Source: CAVSQX01 sp963730225
GTDB taxonomy: Bacteria; Planctomycetota; Phycisphaerae; Tepidisphaerales; Tepidisphaeraceae
Reading direction: 5' to 3'
Assembly (NCBI GenBank): GCA_963730225.1
Contig: CAVSQX010000002.1
Span: 248,001 to 312,000, forward strand
Length of the DNA: 64,000 bases
The position numbers were made by a program, and so were the translations under genes. Below, piece after piece: positions 18,997 to 27,223 of this stretch (its first letter is position 1; each line of letters starts with the position of its first letter). The notes below the pieces were generated by a model. The model searched no databases. It was not told the DNA's origin and was given only the letters and a program-made list of their open reading frames with translations.

Positions 18997-19661
18997 CCCT
19001 CATGCGATGGCGGCGCCAACAACTTCTCATTCTTTTCGCTGCCGCGGCGACGGTCTCTGTGCTGACGGGCTGCCGTAAGGAGGACATGTCCGATCAGCCC
19101 AAATATTACAAGCCGTACAAGGAAACGATGATGTTCGCCGACGGCACCACCGCTCGGCCGATTCCCATCGGTACCATCGCTCGCGGACATCTGGAAATCG
19201 AAGCAGATCACTACACCGGAAAAGTCGACGGCAAGCCGATCAACTACATTCCGATCCCCCTGACCCGTGACGATCTGCTCCGCGGCCAGCAGAAGTTCAT
19301 GATCTATTGTGCCGTCTGCCACGGCGCACTGGGCGATGGGCAGGGAATGGTCGTGCAGCGCGGCATGGTGCCGCCGCCGTCGCTGGTGCGCGTCGATCGC
19401 CCGCTGACGCCGCGCGAAATCAACGTGCAGCACGCTCCGATCGGCCACTATTTCGACGTCATTACCAACGGTTTCGGCGCGATGTACAGTTACAACGATC
19501 GTGTCGCCGTTGATGACCGCTGGCGCATCGCGGCTTATATCCGCGCTTTGCAGCTCAGCCAGGACGCCGACATGAAAGTCGCCATAATGAAAGCGCCCCC
19601 GGCCACCGACGCGCCGGTGCCCGTGCAGGCCAACCCGGCCCAGCCGATGCCGCCGCAGTAG
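18993..19661 (+). CDS. actE: Alternative Complex III subunit E, monohaem cytochrome c lipoprotein
   Basis: 222 residues with a lipoprotein signal ending LTGC (Cys about residue 27), then a single haem motif CAVCHG near residue 108 in the context QQKFMIYCAVCHGALGDGQG and a candidate distal Met in QRGMVPPPSL. ActE passes electrons from ActA to the terminal oxidase or a soluble cytochrome at the outer face. The C-terminal tail is Pro/Ala-rich. Confidence 0.92.
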   Translation: MTLMRWRRQQLLILFAAAATVSVLTGCRKEDMSDQPKYYKPYKETMMFADGTTARPIPIGTIARGHLEIEADHYTGKVDGKPINYIPIPLTRDDLLRGQQKFMIYCAVCHGALGDGQGMVVQRGMVPPPSLVRVDRPLTPREINVQHAPIGHYFDVITNGFGAMYSYNDRVAVDDRWRIAAYIRALQLSQDADMKVAIMKAPPATDAPVPVQANPAQPMPPQ

Positions 19662-19669
19662 GAAAACTG

Positions 19670-20914
19670 ATGACCGACCATGCCCTTCATTCTCCGCCGC
19701 CCGATGAATTCCCGCCCGAGTTGATTCGGCTGCGCGCTTTGTCGTTGGTGGTCGGCCTCATCGGTTGGGGGCTGTGCATCCTGGGATATTTTGTCGACAA
19801 GGAGCACTTTTTCCGATCGTATCTTTTCGCATTCCTTTTCTGGACCGGTCTGACGGTCGGCTCGCTGGTGTGGGTCATGATCTCGCACATGACCGGCGGT
19901 GGATGGGGCGTGGTCAATCGCCGATTCGGCGAAGCCGCGTTCATGAATCTCCCGCTCATGCTGCTGCTGTTCTTGCCTCTCATGCTCGGGCTTGCGTATC
20001 TCTTCCCCTGGGCTCCCGATGCCGTTGGCGTGGACCACACCGAAGCGGTCGACGCCGTTCTTCAGCACCGTGCCGCCTGGTACAACCCGACGATGTTCCT
20101 GGCCCGCAATGTCGCCATCTTTATCATCTGGATTCTCTTCGCCCTGGCCATGCGGGGCGGATCGCTCCAACTCGACAAGGGCGACAATCCACGCCTCCGC
20201 CGGCGCCTGCGGCTCATCGCCGCGCCCGGTGTGCTGGTTTATTTCGTGCTGGTCACCTCCTTCGCCATGGATTTCATTCTCTCCCGCGAGACCAACTGGT
20301 ACTCCACCATCACCGGCTTCATCCTGGCCATCTGCCAGGGAGCTACCGCGATGTCGTTCATCGTGCTGATGGTCTGCTACTTCGCGGATCGCCAGCCGCT
20401 CAAGGATGTTCTGACTCCCCAGCACCTCAACGACCTTGGCAATCTGCTGCTCACGCTGGTCATCCTCTGGACCTATCTCAACGTCGCGCAGCTTTTGGTC
20501 ATCTGGCAGGGCAATACGCAGGAAGACATCGGCTACTACACCCACCGCGGCCTGGGCATCCACGGCGGTGGCTGGGGATTTGTCGCCCTGGCCCTTCTGA
20601 TTTTCCATTTCTTCGTGCCGTTCTTCCTGCTTTTGATGCGCGGCCTGAAGCGCAAAGTCCGCACGCTGGCGAAAATCGCCATCTGGCTTCTGATCATGCG
20701 AATCGTCGACACGCTCTGGCTCACCGCTCCATCGGGACCCCACCGCAACGGCGACGGCGGAGTCTACTGGACCGACATCGTGACCTGGATTGCTTTTGGT
20801 GGAATCTGGATGTTCTTCTATCTCCTGACTCTGGCTCGCCGGCCGCTTTTGCCGCAGAATGCATCCGATCAACCGGAAATAATTGCCCATGGCGCACACC
20901 CATCCCACGCCTGA
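19670..20914 (+). CDS. actF: Alternative Complex III subunit F, NrfD-like membrane protein
   Basis: 414 residues with about ten transmembrane helices, the second NrfD-like subunit. Typical ActF segments are MISHMTGGGWGVVNRRFGEA, WYNPTMFLARNV, FAMDFILSRETNWYSTI and YFNVAQ-like YLNVAQLLVIWQGN. It starts eight bases after actE and overlaps the next gene by 26 bases. Confidence 0.92.
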   Translation: MTDHALHSPPPDEFPPELIRLRALSLVVGLIGWGLCILGYFVDKEHFFRSYLFAFLFWTGLTVGSLVWVMISHMTGGGWGVVNRRFGEAAFMNLPLMLLLFLPLMLGLAYLFPWAPDAVGVDHTEAVDAVLQHRAAWYNPTMFLARNVAIFIIWILFALAMRGGSLQLDKGDNPRLRRRLRLIAAPGVLVYFVLVTSFAMDFILSRETNWYSTITGFILAICQGATAMSFIVLMVCYFADRQPLKDVLTPQHLNDLGNLLLTLVILWTYLNVAQLLVIWQGNTQEDIGYYTHRGLGIHGGGWGFVALALLIFHFFVPFFLLLMRGLKRKVRTLAKIAIWLLIMRIVDTLWLTAPSGPHRNGDGGVYWTDIVTWIAFGGIWMFFYLLTLARRPLLPQNASDQPEIIAHGAHPSHA

Positions 20915-21335
20915 CTCCAACGCCTCGGCCGATCTGGCGATCGCCGTTGCCAGGGGCTACGAGCCCCACGATATCGGTCTGCGCGGCGTTTTCTATTTCA
21001 TCATTGTTCTGGTTATCACCGTCATCGCCGTGCTGATCCTGATGGACGGGGCGATGAATCTTTTCGTCGAGCACGATCGTGCCGGCGATCCGGTCGGCTC
21101 TCCGGTCGTCATCGAGCGCGGCCCCGTGCCGCATCCGCTGCAACCTTCGATGCCGCACAATCTGCTCGATCGCGAAGACATGGCCGCCATGCGGGCCCAC
21201 GTTCAATCCATTCTTACCTCCAGCGGACAGGTCGGCGATCGACGATTTATTCCAATCTCACAGGCCATGGACCAAGCGCTGCCCATGCTCCCGATTCAGC
21301 CAGCGCCGGGCACCGGCCAGGGCGGTTCACCATGA
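20889..21335 (+). CDS. Small single-helix membrane protein inside the act-cox operon
   Basis: 149 residues from the ATG at 20889: an N-terminal cytoplasmic stretch ending GYEPHDIGLRG, one helix (VFYFIIVLVITVIAVLILM), and an extracytoplasmic region with Pro-rich segments and a terminal Gly/Pro tail. It overlaps actF by 26 bases and sco by four bases. Position matches the variable ActG/ActH-type small genes in other act operons, but I see no firm sequence match. It is possibly an accessory subunit of ACIII or an ACIII-oxidase linker. Confidence 0.8.
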   Translation: MAHTHPTPDSNASADLAIAVARGYEPHDIGLRGVFYFIIVLVITVIAVLILMDGAMNLFVEHDRAGDPVGSPVVIERGPVPHPLQPSMPHNLLDREDMAAMRAHVQSILTSSGQVGDRRFIPISQAMDQALPMLPIQPAPGTGQGGSP

Positions 21336-22195
21336 AATCCGCCGCGCTGGCCATCCTCGCTCTGATTGTGATCGGCCTGCCGCCCAGCCTGCGCGCCGAC
21401 ACCGCGTATCCGCCGTTTTCCGCCGTGCCCGCCGTCCGTCCCAACGGCCCGCTCAGCGAACTCCAAGGCGTCGGCATCACCCAAAACCTGGGCAAGCAGA
21501 TTCCCCTGGATCTGGTCTTCAAAGATGAAACCGGCAAATCTGTAAAACTCGGCGACTACTTCGACGGCAAACACCCCGTCATCCTGACGCTGGTCTATTA
21601 CAATTGCCCGCTGCTGTGCACGCTGGTGCTCAACGATCTCAATCGCGGAATGAACGGCATGAGCCTCAGCGCCGGCGACGATTTTCAGGTCGTTACCGTC
21701 AGCTTCGATCCCAACGAAACTCCCAAGCTCGCCGCCGACAAAAAGGAAACGTACCTGGCCTCCTATCGCCGACCTCACGCCGACGAGGGTTGGCACTTTC
21801 TCACCGGCGACGACGCTTCCATTCATCAGTTGGCCGACGCCATTGGCTTTCGCTACAAATGGGACGCAAAATTCAAGCAGTACATCCATCCCAGCGGAAT
21901 TACCATTCTCACTCCCAACGGGGTGATTTCCCGATATTTCTTCGGGATCGATTACGACCTGAAAGATCTCAAGCTATCGCTGGAGGATGCTTCGGGCGAC
22001 AAGATCGGCTCGATCACCGATCAGGTATTGCTTTATTGTTTCCACTACGATGAATCCAGCGGGCGGTACACGGTGGCCGTTCGACGGGTGGTGCAGGCCG
22101 GCGGGGTACTGACGATGGTTGCCCTGGGCGCGTTCTGGTTCGTGATGTTCCGCCGGGAGCGCCCGCGCAACGGTCGCTCCGGCGGGGGCGCCTGA
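21332..22195 (+). CDS. sco: SCO1/SenC copper chaperone
   Basis: 287 residues: a signal peptide (cleavage near SLRADTAYP), a thioredoxin-like domain with the copper-binding CPLLC motif in VYYNCPLLCTLV and the partner His in KQYIHPSGITIL, and a C-terminal helix (GVLTMVALGAFWFVMF) with a basic tail, so it is membrane-held from the C-terminal end. SCO proteins deliver copper to the CuA site of CoxB, encoded immediately downstream. The ATGA overlap with the previous gene supports coupling. Confidence 0.93.
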   Translation: MKSAALAILALIVIGLPPSLRADTAYPPFSAVPAVRPNGPLSELQGVGITQNLGKQIPLDLVFKDETGKSVKLGDYFDGKHPVILTLVYYNCPLLCTLVLNDLNRGMNGMSLSAGDDFQVVTVSFDPNETPKLAADKKETYLASYRRPHADEGWHFLTGDDASIHQLADAIGFRYKWDAKFKQYIHPSGITILTPNGVISRYFFGIDYDLKDLKLSLEDASGDKIGSITDQVLLYCFHYDESSGRYTVAVRRVVQAGGVLTMVALGAFWFVMFRRERPRNGRSGGGA

Positions 22196-22223
22196 TTCTG
22201 CAAAATGATATTGAGAATCCTTC

Positions 22224-23219
22224 ATGGATAAGTTCCAACTCTTCCCCGATCAGGCCTCCACGCTCGCCCCGCGTATCGACGCGCTGTTTTTCTATCTCTG
22301 CGCCGTCACCGTCTTTTTCACCGTGCTGATTTTCGTCCTGGTTCTCTATTTCGGGCTGAAATATCGCCGTAAAAGCGAATCCGAGCGTCCGATCGATCGG
22401 CACGCTCCACTGATTGTCGAAATCACCTGGATGGTCGTTCCGCTTCTGCTTTGCCTGGTGATGTTCGTCTGGGGGGCGATGATTTTCGTCAATCAGAGCC
22501 GCCCGCCGGCCAACGCCATGGAGATCGACGTCGTCGGCAAGCAATGGATGTGGAAGATTCAGCATCCCGACGGCCAGCGCGAAATCGACGAGCTGCACGT
22601 TCCCGTCGGCCAGCCGGTCAAGCTGGTGATGACTTCTCAGGACGTCATTCACGATTTCGCCATCCCGGCGTTCCGTCTCAAGCAAGACGTGCTGCCCGGC
22701 CGGTACACCATCGAATGGTTCCAGGCCACCCGGCCCGGTGAATATCACCTCTTCTGCAACCAGTTCTGCGGCACGCTGCACGCGGCGATGGTCGGCAAAG
22801 TGGTGGTGATGGAGCCCGACAAGTACCAGGCGTGGCTCGCCGGCAACATTCCCGATGAAACCCCCACCGAGGCCGGAGCCAAGCTTTTCGCGCAATACAG
22901 TTGTATTTCCTGCCACAGCCAGCGCGCTCCCACGATGGCCTTGCTCTACGGCAGCGACGTGAAGGTCTGGCGCAACGGCAAGCTCGAAACCGACAAAGCG
23001 GACGACACCTACATCCGCGAATCCATCGTCGATCCCAACGCCGCCATCGTCGACGGCTATCAACCCCTGATGCCCAGTTTCCAGGGCCAACTCAGTGAGG
23101 AGCAGATTCGCCAGCTCATTGAATATATCAAATCGCTGGGCGTGCAGAGCGGTCGGGCCGATGAGTATAAAATGTCGAATCGTTATCCACCCGCCCCGAT
23201 CCAGACGGAGTCGCGGTAG
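22224..23219 (+). CDS. coxB: Cytochrome c oxidase subunit II with fused haem c domain
   Basis: 331 residues: two N-terminal helices (FFYLCAVTVFFTVLIFVLVL and IVEITWMVVPLLLCLVMFVW), a cupredoxin CuA domain with the ligand set CNQFCGTLHAAM and an upstream His in QDVIHDFAIP, then a cytochrome c domain with CISCHS and a candidate distal Met in LMPSFQGQ. The c-domain fusion defines a caa3-type enzyme that can take electrons directly from ACIII. Confidence 0.95.
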   Translation: MDKFQLFPDQASTLAPRIDALFFYLCAVTVFFTVLIFVLVLYFGLKYRRKSESERPIDRHAPLIVEITWMVVPLLLCLVMFVWGAMIFVNQSRPPANAMEIDVVGKQWMWKIQHPDGQREIDELHVPVGQPVKLVMTSQDVIHDFAIPAFRLKQDVLPGRYTIEWFQATRPGEYHLFCNQFCGTLHAAMVGKVVVMEPDKYQAWLAGNIPDETPTEAGAKLFAQYSCISCHSQRAPTMALLYGSDVKVWRNGKLETDKADDTYIRESIVDPNAAIVDGYQPLMPSFQGQLSEEQIRQLIEYIKSLGVQSGRADEYKMSNRYPPAPIQTESR

Positions 23220-23246
23220 ACCGCATGAATTAAACAGAGCTGTACC

Positions 23247-24884
23247 ATGACCACCATCCCCTACATCCCCGCTGCCCAGCCGCGCGAGACGTACCTGAAC
23301 CGGTCTTACTCGATCCGCTCCTGGCTGCTGACGGTCGATCACAAGCGCATCTGCATTCTGTACATCCTGGGCATCACCTTTTTCTTCTTCATCGGCGGGG
23401 CTGCCGCCACGATGATGCGCCTGAACCTGATGACCCCGCACGGTGAATTGTTGCAGGCCGACACCTACAACAAAATGTTCACCATGCACGGCGTCATGAT
23501 GGTCTTCTTCTTCCTGATTCCATCGATTCCAGCCACGCTGGGGAATTTTCTCATCCCGATGATGATCGGCGCCAAGGACGTCGCCTTCCCGCGCATCAAT
23601 CTGCTCAGTTGGTACATGTACATGACCGGGGGAATCCTGGCGTTCATCGCCCTGGTGGCCGGCGGCGTCGATACCGGGTGGACCTTTTATGCCCCGTATT
23701 CCACCTCTTACTCCAACGGCTATGTCGCGCTCACGCTCGTCGGCATCTTCATCAACGGGTTTTCCTCGATCCTCACCGGTCTGAACTTCATCGTCACGAT
23801 CCACAAGATGCGCGCCCCCGGACTCACGTGGTTCCGCCTGCCCCTGTTCATCTGGTCGATGTACGCCACCAGCGTGATTTTCATTCTCGGCACCCCGGTG
23901 ATCGCCATCACCCTCACGCTCGCCGCCGCCGAGCGCATCTTCCATATCGGCATATTCGATCCGAGCATCGGCGGCGATCCGGTCCTCTTCCAGCACATGT
24001 TCTGGTTCTACAGCCACCCGGCCGTCTACATCATGATCCTTCCCTCGATGGGCGTGATCAGCGAAATCGTCTCCTGCTTCAGCCGCAAGCGCGTCTTCGG
24101 GTATGAGATGGTCGCTTTCTCCAGCCTGGCCATCGCCGTGATCGGTTTTTTGGTCTGGGGGCATCACATGTTCCTCGCCGGGCAGTCGGTTTACTCCGGC
24201 ATGATCTTTTCCGTGCTGAGCTTCCTGGTCGCCATTCCCTCGGCCATCAAGGTCTTCAACTGGACAGCCACGATGTACAAAGGCTCGGTCGATCTGAGCA
24301 CGCCCATGCTCTACGCGCTGGGCTTCATCGGGCTGTTCACCATCGGCGGCCTCACCGGACTGTTCCTGGCGACCATGGGCATGGACATCCACCTGCATGA
24401 CACGTATTTCGTCATCGCCCACTTCCACTATGTGATGGTCGGCGGAGCGGTGATGGGCTACATGGGCGGCATCCATTTCTGGTGGCCCAAAATGACCGGC
24501 AAGATGTATCCCGAATGGTGGGGCCGATTCGCCGCGTTCACCATCTTCGTCGGCTTCAACCTGACGTTTTTCCCGCAGTTTGTGCTGGGTTACCTCGGCA
24601 TGCCGCGCCGCTATCACACGTATCCGGATGAGTTCCAGGTGCTCAACGTCATGAGCACCGCCGGCGCGTCGATCATGGCGGTGGGCTACATTCTGCCGCT
24701 GTTTTATCTGATCTGGTCTCTCTACTACGGCAAGGAGGCGGGCCCCAATCCGTGGGGCGCTTCCGGGCTGGAATGGCAGACCGAATCTCCCCCGATCACG
24801 GAGAACTTCGAGGAAACGCCCGTCGTCACCCACGAAGCGTACGATTACTCGAACCTGGAGTTGCCCGGTGTCTCAGGAGTCTAA
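23247..24884 (+). CDS. coxA: Cytochrome c oxidase subunit I (haem-copper, A2-like)
   Basis: 545 residues, about twelve helices. Haem and CuB ligands are visible: low-spin haem His in MFTMHGVMMVFFF, CuB His-Tyr in WFYSHPAVYIMIL, the His pair in WGHHMF, and HDTYFVIAHFHYVM near residue 390. The YSHPAVY motif replaces the GHPEVY of A1 oxidases, pointing to the A2 subfamily in which a Tyr-Ser pair takes the role of the D-channel glutamate. The stop overlaps the coxC start by 17 bases. Confidence 0.95.
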   Translation: MTTIPYIPAAQPRETYLNRSYSIRSWLLTVDHKRICILYILGITFFFFIGGAAATMMRLNLMTPHGELLQADTYNKMFTMHGVMMVFFFLIPSIPATLGNFLIPMMIGAKDVAFPRINLLSWYMYMTGGILAFIALVAGGVDTGWTFYAPYSTSYSNGYVALTLVGIFINGFSSILTGLNFIVTIHKMRAPGLTWFRLPLFIWSMYATSVIFILGTPVIAITLTLAAAERIFHIGIFDPSIGGDPVLFQHMFWFYSHPAVYIMILPSMGVISEIVSCFSRKRVFGYEMVAFSSLAIAVIGFLVWGHHMFLAGQSVYSGMIFSVLSFLVAIPSAIKVFNWTATMYKGSVDLSTPMLYALGFIGLFTIGGLTGLFLATMGMDIHLHDTYFVIAHFHYVMVGGAVMGYMGGIHFWWPKMTGKMYPEWWGRFAAFTIFVGFNLTFFPQFVLGYLGMPRRYHTYPDEFQVLNVMSTAGASIMAVGYILPLFYLIWSLYYGKEAGPNPWGASGLEWQTESPPITENFEETPVVTHEAYDYSNLELPGVSGV

Positions 24885-25602
24885 TATCGCACACGAAGCT
24901 CACGGCGACGCCGCCCACGATGCCCACGGGCACGGTCTGGTTGCGCACCAGTTCTGCGAGCGCGACCAGCAGGTCGACGCCAACACGCTGGGCATGTGGA
25001 CGTTTCTCGCCACCGAGGTGATGTTCATCGGCGCGATCTTCGTCGGGTTCTTCAGCTATCGGCTCGATCCGACGTACTTCGTCGCCTTCCGCAAGGCCAG
25101 CAATCACCTGATCACCTGGATCGGCGCCGTCAACACCGCCGTTCTGCTCACCAGCAGCCTCACGGTGGTGCTGGCCATTCACTGCTGCAAAACCGGCAAC
25201 AAAAAAGGGATTATCATCAACCTGGCCATCACCTGGCTGCTGGGGTGGGCGTTTTTCGGCTTCAAAGCGCTGGAATACAAAACCGACTGGGACGAGCGGC
25301 TGTGGCCGGTTCTGGCCAACGGCGATTTCCGCGCCGTCTCCCCCAATGATCCCAAGGAATTCAACACCGAACTGGAGCGCCAGCACGCGGCGATGTTTTA
25401 TCGCTTCTACTATTCCCTGACCGGCCTGCACGCTTTTCACGTGCTGGTTGGAATCGGCATCTTCACCTATGTCATTGCCAAGGCATTCAAGGGCCGATAC
25501 ACACCCGAGAGCCATCAGCAGGTTGAAATCGTGGGGCTGTATTGGCACTTTGTCGATCTGGTTTGGATATTCCTGTTTCCCCTGTTGTATTTGATTCGCT
25601 GA
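24868..25602 (+). CDS. coxC: Cytochrome c oxidase subunit III
   Basis: 244 residues starting at a GTG that overlaps coxA. The His-rich leader (AHEAHGDAAHDAHGHG) precedes five or so helices with LGMWTFLATEVMFIGAIFVG, FSYRLDPTYF and the typical C-terminal HFVDLVWIFLFPLLYLI. CoxC stabilises the core oxidase. Confidence 0.94.
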   Translation: MSQESNIAHEAHGDAAHDAHGHGLVAHQFCERDQQVDANTLGMWTFLATEVMFIGAIFVGFFSYRLDPTYFVAFRKASNHLITWIGAVNTAVLLTSSLTVVLAIHCCKTGNKKGIIINLAITWLLGWAFFGFKALEYKTDWDERLWPVLANGDFRAVSPNDPKEFNTELERQHAAMFYRFYYSLTGLHAFHVLVGIGIFTYVIAKAFKGRYTPESHQQVEIVGLYWHFVDLVWIFLFPLLYLIR

Positions 25603-25617
25603 AGAAAAGGTTTGGCT

Positions 25618-26013
25618 ATGTCGTCAAAGCTCGGAGACATCGATCACGCGGATCACGGCGAAGATTCGGTGGGAGTTTACGTCGCGGTCTTTATCGCCCT
25701 GCTGGTGCTGCTGGGCCTGACCCTGGCGGCGTACTACATCGATTTCTCGCAGCGGGAAATCGGCGGGATGAAGTTGGATTTCCTCAACACGGTCATCGCG
25801 CTGACCATCGCGTCGATCAAAGCGCTGCTGGTGATGCTGTTCTTCATGCACCTTCGTCACAGCACCAAGCTGACCTGGGTGATCGCCGCCGCCGGATTTG
25901 TATGGCTGGCGATCATGGTCTCGTTCACGTTTGCGGATTACCTCAGCCGCAAAGCCATTCCAGAAAATTGGGCGCAGCCGCCGCCGGCGGTCATTCAGCA
26001 GCAAAATCCATAG
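25618..26013 (+). CDS. coxD: Cytochrome c oxidase subunit IV, prokaryotic type
   Basis: 131 residues from the ATG at 25618 (AAAAGG eight bases upstream). It has a His/Asp-rich N-terminus and three helices, including VYVAVFIALLVLLGLTLAAY, ALTIASIKALLVMLFFMHL and WVIAAAGFVWLAIMVSF; IKALLVMLFFMHLRHSTKL is typical of the COX4_pro family. Last gene of the respiratory operon; no haem A synthase genes follow. The 73-bp gap to the next gene shows no obvious terminator hairpin. Confidence 0.9.
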   Translation: MSSKLGDIDHADHGEDSVGVYVAVFIALLVLLGLTLAAYYIDFSQREIGGMKLDFLNTVIALTIASIKALLVMLFFMHLRHSTKLTWVIAAAGFVWLAIMVSFTFADYLSRKAIPENWAQPPPAVIQQQNP

Positions 26014-26086
26014 GCCAGCAAGTGCGCTCAACAGCCGACCCCTGTCGTGTTTGCAATTCCGCCCCGCATACCCTAGCACATGAATC

Positions 26087-27072
26087 ATGCGGCTGGCGTT
26101 CATCGGTGGATTTGGGCATCACTATCTGAAATCGGCGGTGGCCGATCCGGCGTGCGAAATCGATCTGCCGATCGCGGTGGCGGGCGATGGGCACGACAAC
26201 GCGCGGGCTCGCGCGCCTGTGCGAACAGTTTTCCGAGACGCGCTGGTTTCCCAACGCGGTGGCCATGCTGGATCATTTTCTGCCGCACGCGGTGAGCGTG
26301 GGGTCGGTGTACGGGTTCAACGGTGACCTGGCGGCGATGGCGCTGGAGCGCGATATTCCGGTGGTGAGCGATAAGCCGATCGCTTCGACGTGGCCGCAGT
26401 TTCATCGGCTTCAGGCGCTGCTGAAAGATCCGCGGCGGGTGATCGTGACCGAGTTCGATTTCCGTTGCCGGAAGGAGACGATGGCGGCGCGGCAGGCGGT
26501 GGCGGAGGGGCTGCTGGGGGAGATCGCGCTGGCGGTGGCGCAGAAGAGTTATCGATTCGGCACAAGGCCGGCGTGGTATGCGGACCGGCGAAGTTACAGC
26601 GGGACGCTGATGTGGATCGCCAGCCATGGGATCGACGCGATTCCGTTTGTCACGGGGCGGCGGTATCGGCGGGTGATGGGCGCGGCGGGGAATGTGTCGC
26701 ATCCGGAGCTGGGGACGTTCGAGGATCACGTCGCGGCGGTTTTCCAGATGGACAACGGCGACTTCGGCAATCGTGCACGCGGATATTCTGCGGCCGGAAA
26801 AAGCGGCGACGCACGGCGATGATCGGTTTCGAGTGATCGGATCGCGCGGGCTGATCGAAATCCGCGATGGGCGGTGCAAGCTCACGACGCATGATGCGCC
26901 CGAGCAGGATATCACCGAGCGCGGCGTCACTCGGCCGTTGCACGTGGAACTGCTGGAGGCGCTTCAGGGGCGGTCGGAAAAATTCGGCTCGGCGTCGTCG
27001 ATGGCGACGGCGGAGATTCTGCTTCATGCCCGCGACGCGCTGGATGGCGGCCGGTTCGTCGATCTGGCGTAA
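26087..27072 (+). CDS. Gfo/Idh/MocA-family oxidoreductase (two frameshifts)
   Basis: The three frame pieces together give a normal-length NAD(P)-dependent sugar or cyclitol oxidoreductase of about 328 residues. Piece 1 starts MRLAFIGGFGHHYLKS with the dinucleotide-binding glycines. Piece 2 has CEQFSETRWFPNAVAMLDHF, DIPVVSDKPIASTWPQ (the conserved KP lysine) and IASHGIDAIPFV, with the active-site-like His. Piece 3 reads HADILRPEKAATHGDDRF and GSRGLIEIRDGRC. Frame changes fall near 26215 and 26775. The substrate is unknown. Confidence 0.8.
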
Positions 27073-27085
27073 CCAAGAAAACCAG

Positions 27086-27115
27086 GCCACGAATTTCACG
27101 AATGGACACGAATGG
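27086..27115. repeat. CACGAA word repeat
   Basis: CCACGAATTTCACGAATGG followed by ACACGAATGG iterates the word CACGAAT. A reverse-complement relative lies at 30484-30513, so the two copies flank the kinase gene in opposite orientation. Confidence 0.6.
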
Positions 27116-27223
27116 CTTGCTTCCGATCCATGAACGGCATCCTATTTCTTCCCTGAGCGGTAACGTTTCTTTACCCGCTGTTTTCTGGTTAGAATTGCTC
27201 CTCCCTCAGCCGACAGCCGCGCG

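Noticed and set aside
22014..24833. 939-residue open frame antisense to coxB/coxA
   Set aside because: It mirrors strongly conserved oxidase genes and has low-complexity His/Asp/Gly composition expected from the complement of GC-rich codons.
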